Shown piece by piece: positions 35,012-45,800 of a stretch of DNA of 64,000 bases (position 1 is the first letter of the stretch; the number at the start of each line of letters is the position of its first letter). Location: positions 1 to 64,000 of the forward strand of contig NZ_VZCB01000084.1 of NCBI RefSeq assembly GCF_009494395.1, given 5' to 3'. Below the pieces are notes generated by a model. That model searched no databases, had not been told where the DNA came from, and worked only from the letters and a program-made list of their open reading frames with translations. Both the position numbers and the translations under genes were made by a program. This DNA is from Segatella copri (GTDB taxonomy: Bacteria; Bacteroidota; Bacteroidia; Bacteroidales; Bacteroidaceae).

Positions 35012-36700
35012 TTAATCCTCTACTACATACCAGCGTGGGTCACCAGCCTTTTCCTTCAAAGTTCCAGCCTTGATGGTAAAGTCGCCATTGGTTGGGTCCT
35101 TGAACAACTGGGTAGAGCTGAACTCTGTATCATTCACGCCCTTAATCACCTTGAAGAAGTCTGTTGTTCTGAAGCTGTTTACTACAGTTGCTGGAGTCTT
35201 GCTTCTGATGTTCTTGTTGGTAACTTCATCAGCACTCTTACCGAAGATACAGTTCTCAATAGTGAAGGTGCTTGGTCCGAATGTGTCAACGTTGAAGTCA
35301 ACGAAGAACTGGCCGTTACCATTACAGTTGTAGAATGTGCTGTTCTTGATGGTGATGTCCTGCATATCTGTCTTCTTGCTGAAGATAAATACCTTACCGG
35401 TTACACAGATACTGTTGAATGTACAGCCGTCAATCTCTACGTTGTCGAGATGACCTTTACCGCTGCCTGCATCAATGTGGATGAAACCATAACCTGCACA
35501 GAGTTTGGTGAAGATACTGTTCTTCAAGGTAAGTTTGCCGATAGACTTAGCATCACTTCCCTGGATACGGAAGAATGATGTTTTGATATTGCTAACCTCG
35601 CAATCCTCCAAAGTGAACTCGCTTATGGTACAAGCCTTGCTCTGGTTGATGAAGTAGCCAGCACCATTCTCTTCCAATTTCACGTTCTGGAACTTGATGA
35701 ATGCATGAGAACCTGCAACATCGAAGTTCTTGTCAAGATTGATGGTAGGCGCATCACCACCTGCCAAACCGAAGAATGTAACAGACATTCCGTCTGGGAT
35801 GGTTACGTTGGTCTTGCCACCATCTGAATCATTTGTGCCGTAGAGAGAAACTGTGGCACCAGCAGGAATACCGATAGTTGCACTATAGTTAGTCTCGTTT
35901 CCTGCTGCAGCTTTGGCCTGCTCTGCAATCTCTTCAATGAGAGTCTGGGAGATAACATTCACATCGCTTGGGAGCGTATACTTATAGTTTGCAGATGGCA
36001 TTGCTGCAGGTGTAGTGAATTGCAACTGACCACGTTTTACATCGTTATTATATAAGGTGGCGATGTAAGTGGTTGTTGGCTTCACGTTAGAGTAAGTAAC
36101 TTTACCAGCAGCAATTTGGTCTGCGGTAAGTTCATGCTTGCTCTTATCCTCTGGATCTGCTGCGTTGACAATTGTGATATGGGTAACTGTAGCACCTGGA
36201 GTCCAAGAGAAATTAACGTGGTCTTCAAAGAGGTCGGCTGTAGTAAGCTCGTTGAATAACTGTTCAGCCTTTGTCTTGAAAGATGAACCATCCTTGTAGT
36301 AAACCCATTTAGACTCGTTAGCAGTTGAAGACATAGCCTTTACACGCATGTAGTACTTGCTGTCGCCATCGAGACCTGAGAGAACTACTGGAGAAGAAGT
36401 CAAGGTCTTATCTTCTCCGAACTTGATGATGTTAGCATTCTCAACACCCTCGTAAAGAGAGTCCTTGCTTACCTCGAATACATAGTACTCTGGTGAAGGA
36501 ACTGCTTTTGATGTGAAGGCAGAGAATGTAACAGTAGCTGATGTTTCGGCAGTTTCAACGGTGATTTTGTCACCGTTGAGACCGAACAATCTTGACAGGC
36601 TGCCATCTACGTCCCAGTCATTGCCATCGGTACAAGAAGTAGCCGACAGAGTCAATGCCATCATAGATGCTGTGCCCAATATGTTTTTAATGCTCTTCAT
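35012..36700 (-). CDS. Surface lipoprotein with FN3-like and beta-helix domains (DUF4957/DUF5123 type)
   Basis: A 562-residue lipoprotein; the signal peptide ends at ATSC and is followed by TDGNDWD, an export-type acidic patch. Two fibronectin-III-like domains occupy residues about 45-235 (FKTKAEQLFNELTTADLFEDHV marks the second). A right-handed beta-helix resembling pectate-lyase folds fills the rest, but I see no catalytic Lys/Arg set. Proteins of this build sit in pectin loci and probably bind polysaccharide at the cell surface. I chose ATG 36700 since it begins the signal peptide. It is the last gene of the susC2-susD2 operon. Confidence 0.78.
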   Translation of the reverse strand: MKSIKNILGTASMMALTLSATSCTDGNDWDVDGSLSRLFGLNGDKITVETAETSATVTFSAFTSKAVPSPEYYVFEVSKDSLYEGVENANIIKFGEDKTLTSSPVVLSGLDGDSKYYMRVKAMSSTANESKWVYYKDGSSFKTKAEQLFNELTTADLFEDHVNFSWTPGATVTHITIVNAADPEDKSKHELTADQIAAGKVTYSNVKPTTTYIATLYNNDVKRGQLQFTTPAAMPSANYKYTLPSDVNVISQTLIEEIAEQAKAAAGNETNYSATIGIPAGATVSLYGTNDSDGGKTNVTIPDGMSVTFFGLAGGDAPTINLDKNFDVAGSHAFIKFQNVKLEENGAGYFINQSKACTISEFTLEDCEVSNIKTSFFRIQGSDAKSIGKLTLKNSIFTKLCAGYGFIHIDAGSGKGHLDNVEIDGCTFNSICVTGKVFIFSKKTDMQDITIKNSTFYNCNGNGQFFVDFNVDTFGPSTFTIENCIFGKSADEVTNKNIRSKTPATVVNSFRTTDFFKVIKGVNDTEFSSTQLFKDPTNGDFTIKAGTLKEKAGDPRWYVVED

Positions 36701-36728
36701 TTTCTTGTCTTTTTTGATTAAAGATGAA

Positions 36729-38672
36729 TTAGTCTGCATAACCATAAGAGTTGTGAATCTTACCGTTGGTTGCAGAGATGGTTGTAGAAGCGATTGGCAT
36801 GAGATAGCGGTTCTTCACTGCTACGTTATCGCCAACCAAACCGCTGCTGATAGATGGCAGGTTTACGTCAACCTGTGTATCTGAACCAGAATCCAACTTA
36901 GCTGCACCGAATGAGTCGATACTGCCTTCGTAGTCAGCAGACGTCTTTCCGTCAGGAATACCATACCATGTTACGCTAGAGAAGTCAATCTTGGTTTTCT
37001 TCTCATCCAGGTAGTTGAAGTAGATGGTCTTCTGGTAAGTACCGTCTGCAAGTTCTTCCAGGTAAGTCTGCTTGAACTCATTAATCTTTTCTGCGAGGAG
37101 GTTCCAACGAATCAGGTCGTACTTGCGGATACCTTCACCTGCAAACTCCCACATGTTCTCCTGAACGAGAGCATTGAAAAATGCGTCCTTGTCAGAAGCA
37201 ATGTTGTTGACGTATGCCTTAGCTTCATTCTTGTCAGCCTGGTTGAAGGCACGGGTGTGTACTGCTTCCAAAGCCTGGCGGGCTGTCATGCCGTTTGCTG
37301 AACCTTCGTAGTTGGCATCAGGGTTACCTGCCAACTCGTTCATGCACTCAGCATAGTAGAGCAATACCTGAGCGTAGCGCATCTTCACAGGATTGATACC
37401 TGTAGTGTGCTTAGCTGTTGCCTTCAGGTTGTTCTGCAACCAGGTGTTGTTCATCTTGCGGGCATCCCACTTACCTACATACATACCGAAAGGAGCATTC
37501 TTCAGCATGTTCTCAACAGTGTTGCTGCCATCCTGCTTGATTTCGAAGTTGGCGCAGGTGATGTCACGGCGTGTATCCTTCTTGTCGTAAGAATAGAGCA
37601 GAGGTGCAGTAACCTTCATCTTACCAGATGAGTTGCCATAGCCGTATTCTGTTGTAACACCATTCATGCGGACACCTACTGTGTAACCCAACTCTCCTGT
37701 TACGTTCTCACCGAAAGGAATCTCGAAGAGGTTCTCGTGGTAAGTCTTGTCGAGAGAGAGCTGGTTAATCAAGTACCACTCGTTCTCGAAAGATGGGTTG
37801 AGGTTGTGAGTATTGTCGTTGATGATAGCAGACCAGTGCTTCAGGGCACGCTCGTAGAGAGCCTTGCGGTCTGCTGCACCAGGGCGCTGTGTTGGATAAG
37901 TAGCATCGCTGTAAGATGCTGTCTCATATCCGTCCTTTTCCTTCTCGCGAATCACGTAGCCAGCACGTGTCATGGCAATCTGTGCCAGAAGAGCGTGAGC
38001 ATAACCCTTGGTTGTGCGCTCTGTGGTATAGCCTGTTGCCTGGTCTGCCCATGGCAAGTACTCTATAGCCTCATCCAGGTCGTTCATCAGGGAATCCATG
38101 ATTACGTCGCGGTCGGTCTTCTCCAGATAAGCGTTGCTCAAGTCTGACTTTGATGCCTCTCTCTTGAACGGAATATCACCAAAGATACGAACCAAGTCGA
38201 AGTAAACCATGGCACGGATGGTGAGCGCTTCGCCGAGGCTGCGTTCCATAGACTTCTGGTTAGCACCGCCAGCTGTTAATGTAGCGCTGCTGCGGATACC
38301 CTCAATAATCTGGTTGGCATCCTCGATGATACCATACTCAGCATCCCATACGCCGCTGATCTTGCTCCATCCCGGGTCCATGTTATAGTTCATGTTACCA
38401 CGTTCACTTGAGGTGTTGGTAGCATTGCTTCCAAGACCGTCAATCAATTCGCAGTCGCTGTTCAGGTTCCATACGATAGACAAGTCCTGTGCGTAGGTAC
38501 GGTCCTGTCCCATGCCACCATAGAGCTTATTGACGCGAAGATTGGTATAATAAGGTGAGGCGTAGGTATTCTCAGCAGTCATCTCTGATGGAGATGTCTG
38601 ATCCAGGAAGTCGGAGCATGAAGACAATCCTAATACGCCTGCCAATGCAAATGCATATAATATCTTGTTCAT
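36729..38672 (-). CDS. SusD/RagB-family outer-membrane lipoprotein (pectin locus, pair 2)
   Basis: A 647-residue glycan-binding lipoprotein partnering SusC2. The signal peptide starts at MNKILYAFALAGVLGL and ends at the lipobox LSSC, with SDFLDQ after it. SusD-fold signatures include LGEALTIRAMVYFDLVRIFGD and the C-terminal FAGEGIRKYDLIRWN. I chose ATG 38672 over an upstream in-frame ATG because it begins the signal peptide. It starts 19 bp after the susC2 stop codon, so the pair is cotranscribed. Confidence 0.93.
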   Translation of the reverse strand: MNKILYAFALAGVLGLSSCSDFLDQTSPSEMTAENTYASPYYTNLRVNKLYGGMGQDRTYAQDLSIVWNLNSDCELIDGLGSNATNTSSERGNMNYNMDPGWSKISGVWDAEYGIIEDANQIIEGIRSSATLTAGGANQKSMERSLGEALTIRAMVYFDLVRIFGDIPFKREASKSDLSNAYLEKTDRDVIMDSLMNDLDEAIEYLPWADQATGYTTERTTKGYAHALLAQIAMTRAGYVIREKEKDGYETASYSDATYPTQRPGAADRKALYERALKHWSAIINDNTHNLNPSFENEWYLINQLSLDKTYHENLFEIPFGENVTGELGYTVGVRMNGVTTEYGYGNSSGKMKVTAPLLYSYDKKDTRRDITCANFEIKQDGSNTVENMLKNAPFGMYVGKWDARKMNNTWLQNNLKATAKHTTGINPVKMRYAQVLLYYAECMNELAGNPDANYEGSANGMTARQALEAVHTRAFNQADKNEAKAYVNNIASDKDAFFNALVQENMWEFAGEGIRKYDLIRWNLLAEKINEFKQTYLEELADGTYQKTIYFNYLDEKKTKIDFSSVTWYGIPDGKTSADYEGSIDSFGAAKLDSGSDTQVDVNLPSISSGLVGDNVAVKNRYLMPIASTTISATNGKIHNSYGYAD

Positions 38673-38691
38673 TGTTATTATCTTATAAATT

Positions 38692-41600
38692 TTAGAATGT
38701 AACATTAATACCACCTACGAAGGTGCGGCTCTTTGGATAAGCTGCATAGTCGATACCTGGGGTCATTGGGTTCTTCTTTGAACTTGTATCAACCTCTGGA
38801 TCGTAGCCTGAGTAGTTGGTGAAGCAAAGCAGGTTGTAACCTGTGAAGTAGATGCGTACGTTCTGCATGTAGCACTTGTTTACCCACTTCTTTGGCAAGG
38901 TGTAACCCACTGTTACGTTCTGAAGGCGCAGGAATGATGCATCTTCTACAGCATAGCTGATGAGCTGCATGGTTGATACGCCTGCTGGATTGTAGATATT
39001 GGCGTTGGCATTGATCTCGTTCAAGCGGTTCATCACGTTCTCTACACCACCATATTCTGCGATGAGGCTAGCTGATGGGCGACCGATGTTGTTACCGTTG
39101 GCTGGGTCAATCCAGGTATAGCGGTTGCCTACGTTGAAATCATCTACAAGGTTATAGTTCTTGGCTGAACCAGCGTAGAATGAGTTGGCAAGCTTGGTAC
39201 CGTTCACAAGCTTATTGCCCAATGAGTAGTTGAAGAACAGGTTGAAGTCGAGGTTACCAACGTGACCGTCAAAGCCGAAACCACCTGTTGTGGTAGGTAC
39301 GGTGTTGCCCAGACGCTGCTTCACTGCATCACCATTCTCGTCAACTTCTACCTTGGCAACGCCTGGATAGAGGTTACCGCCGAAGAGCTTGTAGCTGTTG
39401 TCCTTTACGCCTTCTGCCAGTGCCCAAGTGCCGTTGGCTTTCAATACCAAGTCACCCTTGCCTGTTGCGGCATCATACACGGTGTAGAAACCGTTGCTCT
39501 TGTAGCCCCAAAGCTCACCGAGGCGACCGCCTTGCTCTACGCGGAAGTCTTCGTACTTGGCAATGGTAGAACCGCTCCAATTAGAACTCTGCCATGGGTT
39601 CTCCATGTTCAACTCGTCAATCTTGTTCTTGTTGTAAGATACGTTGAAGTTGAAGTTCAAACCAAAGTTCTTCTTGTCTACGATTACAGCATTGAGCGCC
39701 AACTCAACACCCTTGTTAGAGGTCTTACCGAAATTCTGGAACTGGTAAGAGTAACCTGTGTTGGCAGGAACGATACTTTGCATCAAGAGGTCCTTGGTGG
39801 TATTCCAGTAGAAGTCCAATGTACCGCTGATGCGACCGTTGAAGAAACCGTAGTCGATACCGAAGTTACGGGTCACTGTGGTTTCCCACTTCAAGTCTGG
39901 ATTATAGAGATATTTACCATGCTCAAGCATAGAAGCTCTGTTCTCATCGAAGAATGGAGCCTTTGATGTGTTGTCTGCCATTGAGTAGGTGGTAGTCAGC
40001 AAACCAGAGTTGATACGGTTGTTACCTGCTGTACCGAAGCTCAGACGAGCCTTCAGGTTAGAAAGCCAGCTGGAAGCACCCTTCAGGAATTCCTCGTCAG
40101 ACATACGCCAAGCCAAGGCTGCTGATGGGAAGAGACCCCAACGGTTGTCCTTGCCAAACTTGCTGGAACCATCGGCACGAAGTGTAAATGTTGCTAAATA
40201 CTTGTCGTTGAGCGTATAGTTGATACGGCCGAAGTAAGAGAGAATGTTCTCCTCAGCCTTGATGTTACCCTCGTTAGGAAGCGCTGTACCTGCTGCTGTG
40301 TTAGCCAATACCTCGTTCAATGTGAATGAAGTTGGGAAGGCTACAGAAGTATTGGTACGGGTTACGTCCTGGCTGCTGCTCCATTCCTGACCAACCAATA
40401 CATTGATGTGGTCACGACCATGGAAAAGCTTCTTGTTGTCGTAAGTCAATGTATTTGCATTACGCCAGTTCTTGTTCTCCAAACGAACGAACTGTACCTG
40501 TGGCTGACCGTTGTAACCATACTTAGAGTTGGTGGTTGCATTAGAACCCCAAACCTGGTCGGTATTGTTGTACTTCCAACCATAGCCGAACTCAGAGCGG
40601 AATGTGATGTTCTTGAATGGCTTCCAGTTCAAGCCTACGTTGTAGTTCTGCTGGAAACGCTCCTGATACTTATAGGTATCGGTGATACGCTCTGTTGGGT
40701 TACGGCGTGTTGATGTGCTGTTCTCCTCATCATCGTCTGATGTGCCGGAGAGAGGCTCTACCGGGTTCCATCTTACGGTGTTGGCAACAACTGAGTTTGC
40801 TGCACTCGACTCGTTGGTATCTGCACCACCATTCAAACCGTCCAGTTTTGTGAAAGCCATACGGCCATTGAAGTCGAGAGACAACCACTTGTTCAAGTTG
40901 GCATTGATCTTGGCGTTTACATTGTTCTTGGCATAGCCAGAACCCTGCATGATGCTCTTCTCGTCGTTGTGAGAAAAACCGATGTTGTATTTCAGGTCCT
41001 TGGTACCACCGCTTACGTTCACGTTATACTGCTTCTGGTTACCTGTACGGCCGAATACCTCATCCTGATAGTCACGTCCTTCGATAGACTTCCAGATGTC
41101 GAGGTCGTTGTAGTTACCATAGTCAGTGCTACCCAACTCATACTGATAGTATGCATAGTCGTATGGAGACATAGTCTTTACCAACTTAGATACTTTCTTG
41201 TAGCCGAGAGAAGCATTGAAGTTCACCTGGGTCTTGCCCTCAGAACCGCTCTTGGTTGTAACGATGATAACACCATTGGCACCACGGGCACCATAGATGG
41301 CTGTAGAGGAAGCATCCTTCAACACGTCGATGCTCTGGATTTCGCTAGGAGCGATGTCGCTGATAGAGCTTACAGGGAAACCGTCAACGATGTAGAGTGG
41401 AGAGTTGTCCTGAGAAAGGGAACCGCCACCACGCACGCGAATCTTCACGTCAGCATCTGGTGAACCTTCGGTGGTGGTGATGTTCACACCCGCCATCTTA
41501 CCGGTCATCGCCTCGCTTACGTTAGATACAGGAATATTGGCAATCTGCTTGTCGCTGATAGAAGATACAGAACCAGTGAGGTCCTTCTTTCTAACTGTAC

Positions 41601-41940
41601 CATAGCCGATTACAACCACGTCGTTGAGGGTGGTGTTGTCATCCTCGAGCTTGACGTCGATAGTTTCTTTACCTGCAACGCTTACTTCCTTTGCTTTCAT
41701 ACCGATGTATGAAATCTTCAGTTTCTTGCTCTTGCCTTTTAAGTTTACTGTGAAGTTACCGTCAATGTCGGTCACGCCACCATTGCCAGCTACACCTACC
41801 TCCATGACAGATGCGCCGATGATTGGCTCGCCCGTATTGTCAGTAACAACTCCTTTTACCGTTTGCGCAGAGACGCTTGTTACCATGAACATGAGCGCAC
41901 CTGCAAGCGCAATCTTCTTTCTGTTATAATTACCAGACAT
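38692..41940 (-). CDS. SusC/RagA-family TonB-dependent transporter (pectin locus, pair 2)
   Basis: A 1082-residue outer-membrane importer. Signal peptide (ends SVSAQ), carboxypeptidase-like domain (VKGVVTDNTGEPIIGASV), plug (NDVVVIGYGTVRKKDLTGSV, VLKDASSTAIYGARGANGVI) and barrel follow in order, ending GGINVTF. It is clearly diverged from SusC1, so the two pairs probably take different pectin fragments. It heads the operon susC2-susD2-beta-helix lipoprotein with operator site 2 upstream. Confidence 0.95.
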   Translation of the reverse strand: MSGNYNRKKIALAGALMFMVTSVSAQTVKGVVTDNTGEPIIGASVMEVGVAGNGGVTDIDGNFTVNLKGKSKKLKISYIGMKAKEVSVAGKETIDVKLEDDNTTLNDVVVIGYGTVRKKDLTGSVSSISDKQIANIPVSNVSEAMTGKMAGVNITTTEGSPDADVKIRVRGGGSLSQDNSPLYIVDGFPVSSISDIAPSEIQSIDVLKDASSTAIYGARGANGVIIVTTKSGSEGKTQVNFNASLGYKKVSKLVKTMSPYDYAYYQYELGSTDYGNYNDLDIWKSIEGRDYQDEVFGRTGNQKQYNVNVSGGTKDLKYNIGFSHNDEKSIMQGSGYAKNNVNAKINANLNKWLSLDFNGRMAFTKLDGLNGGADTNESSAANSVVANTVRWNPVEPLSGTSDDDEENSTSTRRNPTERITDTYKYQERFQQNYNVGLNWKPFKNITFRSEFGYGWKYNNTDQVWGSNATTNSKYGYNGQPQVQFVRLENKNWRNANTLTYDNKKLFHGRDHINVLVGQEWSSSQDVTRTNTSVAFPTSFTLNEVLANTAAGTALPNEGNIKAEENILSYFGRINYTLNDKYLATFTLRADGSSKFGKDNRWGLFPSAALAWRMSDEEFLKGASSWLSNLKARLSFGTAGNNRINSGLLTTTYSMADNTSKAPFFDENRASMLEHGKYLYNPDLKWETTVTRNFGIDYGFFNGRISGTLDFYWNTTKDLLMQSIVPANTGYSYQFQNFGKTSNKGVELALNAVIVDKKNFGLNFNFNVSYNKNKIDELNMENPWQSSNWSGSTIAKYEDFRVEQGGRLGELWGYKSNGFYTVYDAATGKGDLVLKANGTWALAEGVKDNSYKLFGGNLYPGVAKVEVDENGDAVKQRLGNTVPTTTGGFGFDGHVGNLDFNLFFNYSLGNKLVNGTKLANSFYAGSAKNYNLVDDFNVGNRYTWIDPANGNNIGRPSASLIAEYGGVENVMNRLNEINANANIYNPAGVSTMQLISYAVEDASFLRLQNVTVGYTLPKKWVNKCYMQNVRIYFTGYNLLCFTNYSGYDPEVDTSSKKNPMTPGIDYAAYPKSRTFVGGINVTF

Positions 41941-42127
41941 ACACTTATAGGTTAGATTATACTATTATAAAATTTGTTTTCTTACTCTCGATTTGTACGT
42001 TTAAGTAGACAAAAACCGCTGTGCAAAAAATACGCATTTATAGCGCAATTTTATGCACAGTCTGTTTTTTTCGTTTGCAAATATAGGTAAAAAAAATGAA
42101 TTACGTTAAAGATTCACGTGAAAATAA

Positions 42128-42146
42128 TACGTAAACGTTTGCTTAA
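42128..42146. promoter_or_regulatory. Pectin-locus operator, site 2 (susC2 operon)
   Basis: TACGTAAACGTTTGCTTAA, with its centre 58.5 bp from the -7 box TATATTTG (complement at 42078-42085), identical to the spacing at susC1. No -33 TTTG is present. Confidence 0.68.
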
Positions 42147-42419
42147 AGATTGTTTTTAACATAAAAACCCCTATAGTTAACTGCTCAGTACCCCTATGAG
42201 CATAACTTCTTTAACTTCTGAAAGAGGCTCATTCCACTTATTGCCTAACTATGGCACAATATTGCCCTCAACTGGGGCAACTTTTTGCCATTGCCGGGCA
42301 CAAAATGATGCGTCGGGAGAAAAATTTCGGGATGTCTACCTTCGCCATTCGAAATATGCTTTCCGGCTGCAGGAAGCGTGGTTTTGTTCGTGAAAAACCT
42401 TACTCTCAATTTTACCCTT

Positions 42420-42485
42420 CACCCTTCACCTTTTCGTCTGAAACCCCGATAAACACTGGGGGCATGAGAGGTGAAGGGTGTTTTT
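42420..42485 (+). terminator. Hairpin with T run in the susC2-CE8 spacer
   Basis: An 11-bp perfect stem (CACCCTTCACC/GGTGAAGGGTG) with an inner CCCC/GGGG pairing is followed by five T. No gene is seen before it on the plus strand. Confidence 0.55.
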
Positions 42486-42616
42486 GAATGTAGCTTTCTA
42501 TCCACCGCCGCCTGAATTTTCTATCCAGTCTTCTCAACTCTGGGTGCTAGAAAACTTTTATGTCTCACAATACGGGGTTAGCCGACGGCTTACACTGAGT
42601 TGTTACGAAACGGAAA

Positions 42617-42651
42617 AGAGAGTGTGTCATAAGTTCATGACGCACTCTCTT
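42617..42651. terminator. Strong 15-bp hairpin in the susC2-CE8 spacer
   Basis: AAGAGAGTGTGTCAT pairs with ATGACGCACTCTCTT (one G-T pair) around a 6-nt loop. It may terminate CE8 transcription on the minus strand or be a remnant of a mobile element end. Confidence 0.5.
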
Positions 42652-42722
42652 CTTGTTGGTATATTACTGAAATGTTGTTGGAACAGATAGTATAAGTTTC
42701 TAGGATAGTTAGTATCTTCGGC

Positions 42723-42805
42723 CGCACAACAGCTGTTGTGCGCTTGCATATCAGCTGATATGCGCTTGCACAACAGGTGATGTGCATGTGGTAGTCAACT
42801 GTTGT
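42723..42805. repeat. Tandem 22-bp units that are each palindromic
   Basis: A perfect 20-bp palindrome (42723-42742, CGCACAACAG then its complement) is followed by a perfect 18-bp palindrome (42746-42763, GCATATCAG then its complement). Two less perfect 22-bp units follow. The units share TGTG or TATG ends and CGCTTGCA joints but differ in the palindrome interior. Confidence 0.8.
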
Positions 42806-42871
42806 GCGCTAACTGTTTTCTAGACTTATGACCGCCTCTCCTTGAACAAAAACAGAGGCGGTCCCTTTCCT

Positions 42872-45800
42872 TTATTTCATGATAACTTTTTCTGTCTTCT
42901 TGCTACCATCAGCAAGAGTCTTCACAACGATGTTGATTCCTTTCTGAAGACTGTTTTGCTGAGTACCGCTTATTGAGAAGATGGCTGTGCTTACGGTGGC
43001 TGCTTCATCTGCAGCAGCAATGTTCTTGATGCCGGTAACAACAGAAGTCATCTTACCGAAACCACCCATCTCGTTGGCAGCACGAACGCTCCATGTACCT
43101 GTAGCACCGGCAATGCCGAGTGACTTCTCTGCTGTCATGGCGAAGAACTTGCCGTCTTTCAATACGATGTACATCTGTGCATCACCTTCCCAAGCGAGCT
43201 TGCCATTGCTTTCTGTTGCTGCAGTTGCAGACTTCTGAGCTGCGAGGTCGGCTGGCTTCCAGTTGTTGAATACCTTGTCGAGGCTGAACTCGGCTGCCTT
43301 CTCGGCTGTGATGATGGTGTTGTACTCGCTAACTTCCTTATCCTTTGTAAACTTCACGATGTTCTCGGCAGGAGAAATCACCTTGCCGTTCTCATCAACA
43401 GTGTTGTACTCGAAGAAGTTCTTGGCAACCACGTTCATACCACCTGTTGTCCAGCGGGTTGAAGCAATGTTGGCTGCTGCGTTCTTGTCGAGGATGGTGT
43501 TGAGGAAAGCACACTTGGCAGTTCCACCCCAAGAGCGACCGAAGGTGAAGCTGTCAGTAGCTGAACCTACAATCTTACATCCGTCAAATACATAACCATA
43601 ATCACTTCCGTCTGTGTAAGGAGCTGTGATGTATGAACCCTTACCTGGTTCCAATGTCAAGGTACACTTGTTGAAGAATACATCGCCACCACCGCAGATG
43701 AAGTCTACGATTCCGTGGATGTCTGAATTCTCGAAGTAGTACTGACCCTTATTATTGTTGCTATAGTAAGTATCCTGGTATGATAGCATCTTCACGTTCT
43801 TGCAGATGGTCTGGGTACCCTTATCCTGGAGGCAGACGGCACGGCCGGTGCTCTTGTCGAATGGATAAGCATTCTTCAGGGTGAGATCCTGCATGTAGAG
43901 ACCTGTGCTGGTATTGAACAATGTTGCAGTAACACCGATTCCCTCTACCTCAGGCTTGTTCACGATGATGGTGTTGTCCATGCTCTCGCCGATGATAGAG
44001 ATGTTGTTGCCACTGATAGTAGTGAGACACTTGTCTCCGAGATCGTATGTGCCGTTAGGCAAGAAGATGAATGTACGTGTTGCGTTGGCTGCTGCATTGT
44101 TGCCGTTAGCAATTTCGAGAGCTGTCATAAAGCCCTGTGCGTCGCCCGCCTTTACTTCCATCCAGTTACCGTTCTGAGCGAAGGCTGGATTGGTCATGTT
44201 GACGATGCTGAGGCTGTGGATATATGTATCTCCTCCTTCGAAGGTGAGGGTATATTCACCACTCTCGGTTGATTCGTTCTGGAGAATACCGAAGTTGCCG
44301 TCCTTTGTTGCCTTTGCATCAATAGAACTTACTTCATTTCCCTTAGGATCGAGGAGGGTAATCTTACCAGTCTTAGAATATTGGCAGAGGTTCATCTTGA
44401 TGTAACCCTTACCGCCCATCAATACCTTAATCTTGCCGTTTGATTCGAATACCCAACCGTGTGTAGTATCGTGCCACTTGCCGTTTTCTACAGAAATAGC
44501 TTCATGGTCGTTGATGTCGAAACCTTCCTTGGTGAAGTTGTAGTCGTAACGGGCTGTTGCATTGGCAGTCTCTATATCAGTTACGAGTGCATAGAGTGCT
44601 GCATCTGAACTAATGACAGAAGAAGTGGTGAACTTCTTCTCATCCTGCTTCAAGGAAGAAGACCATCCGCGGAACTTCTTGCCGTCAGCTACAGTTACCT
44701 TGTTTTCTACTCCTTCTACGAAAGCTTCAATTTCTGCATCCTGTTCTACTGCCTGTGTGCCGATAACAGTCTTGCCGTCTATATTATAATAGGTGAGGGT
44801 GAAATCTGGCTTGAAGCCTACGGTCAACTCATAGGTTACTTCGTCACCGTTAGCCTCTACTACGATAGTTGCTACAGTCTTCAGGTTGGCACCTTCGCCT
44901 GTAGTGGTGTAAGTAGTGCTCTTGATGGTTCCGTTGGCTGTAACGAGATCGGTAAGAGGGTTAGACTCTGTGATGAGCTTAGCCTTCTTGGAAACAAGAA
45001 TAGTTGCGATTTGCTTGCCTTCTGCATTCTCCTCGAAGAGGTCGGCTGCCTGGTAAGCCTTGCCGTTTACTGCGAAACTGCCCAGCATTGGAGTCTTGCT
45101 CATATCTACATTACCATAGATTGCGAGGTCAGTAACGTAAGCGTTCTGACCGAGAGCAAAGTTCTCGAACTTAATCTGACAGTTGGTACGGTTTACGTCG
45201 AGTGTCAGATCCTCACCACTTGCTTTTACGATAGATACGTTGTGGATTACTACCCAGTCATCATCGCCGTCGCCCTTTACGGATACTTTGATACCACGAT
45301 TGCCGCCGGTAGCAGCCTGGTGCAGTGTTATCTTGGTGATGCTTGCCAATGGAGAGGTTACTGCGCTTGGTTCAGCTGTTGTGTATTGGTTTGGATACTT
45401 AGCTGTAATCATATATCCAGTACGGTCAGGGAACTTAGCCTGATTTCCCGTAGGGTCAACACCCACTCCGTTGAATGTAAAGGTAAATGCCTCCTTGCTG
45501 TAAAGGGTTTTGAGATTTACCTTTACATCTGTAGCTTTTGTGTTGTCTATTTTCTCCCAGTTGGTGAAGTCGGTAGTGTAGAGTGCCTTCTCCTGAATGG
45601 CACTAACCTGAACCACCTTTACATTATAAAGGTAGCAACCACCAGTTGCCACAACCTCAACATAGCCCTTAGCCACTTCTGCTGTAGTAGCTTTGTGGTC
45701 AGTTGCGTCTTCTGTTGCAGCTATACCACCGATGGTATAGTTGTGGTAGCCATGGCAACTGGTTACAGTGACGATGTCCTTTGCTGACTTGACAGGTACC

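Larger units (their letters stand above)
41941..42871. other. Long intergenic region with operator, terminators and palindromic repeats
   Basis: It holds the susC2 promoter and operator site 2 at the left. Two hairpins follow (42420-42485 and 42617-42651) and then a cluster of palindromic repeats (42723-42805). Short open frames at 42196-42487 run through the terminator and show no family, so I do not call them genes. Confidence 0.7.

Noticed and set aside
42196-42487. Short plus-strand frames in the susC2-CE8 spacer
   Set aside because: They overlap each other, run through a terminator hairpin, lack a ribosome-binding site and match no family.
42723-42805. CRISPR array
   Set aside because: Units are about 22 bp and contiguous, with no unique spacers, and no cas genes are present.
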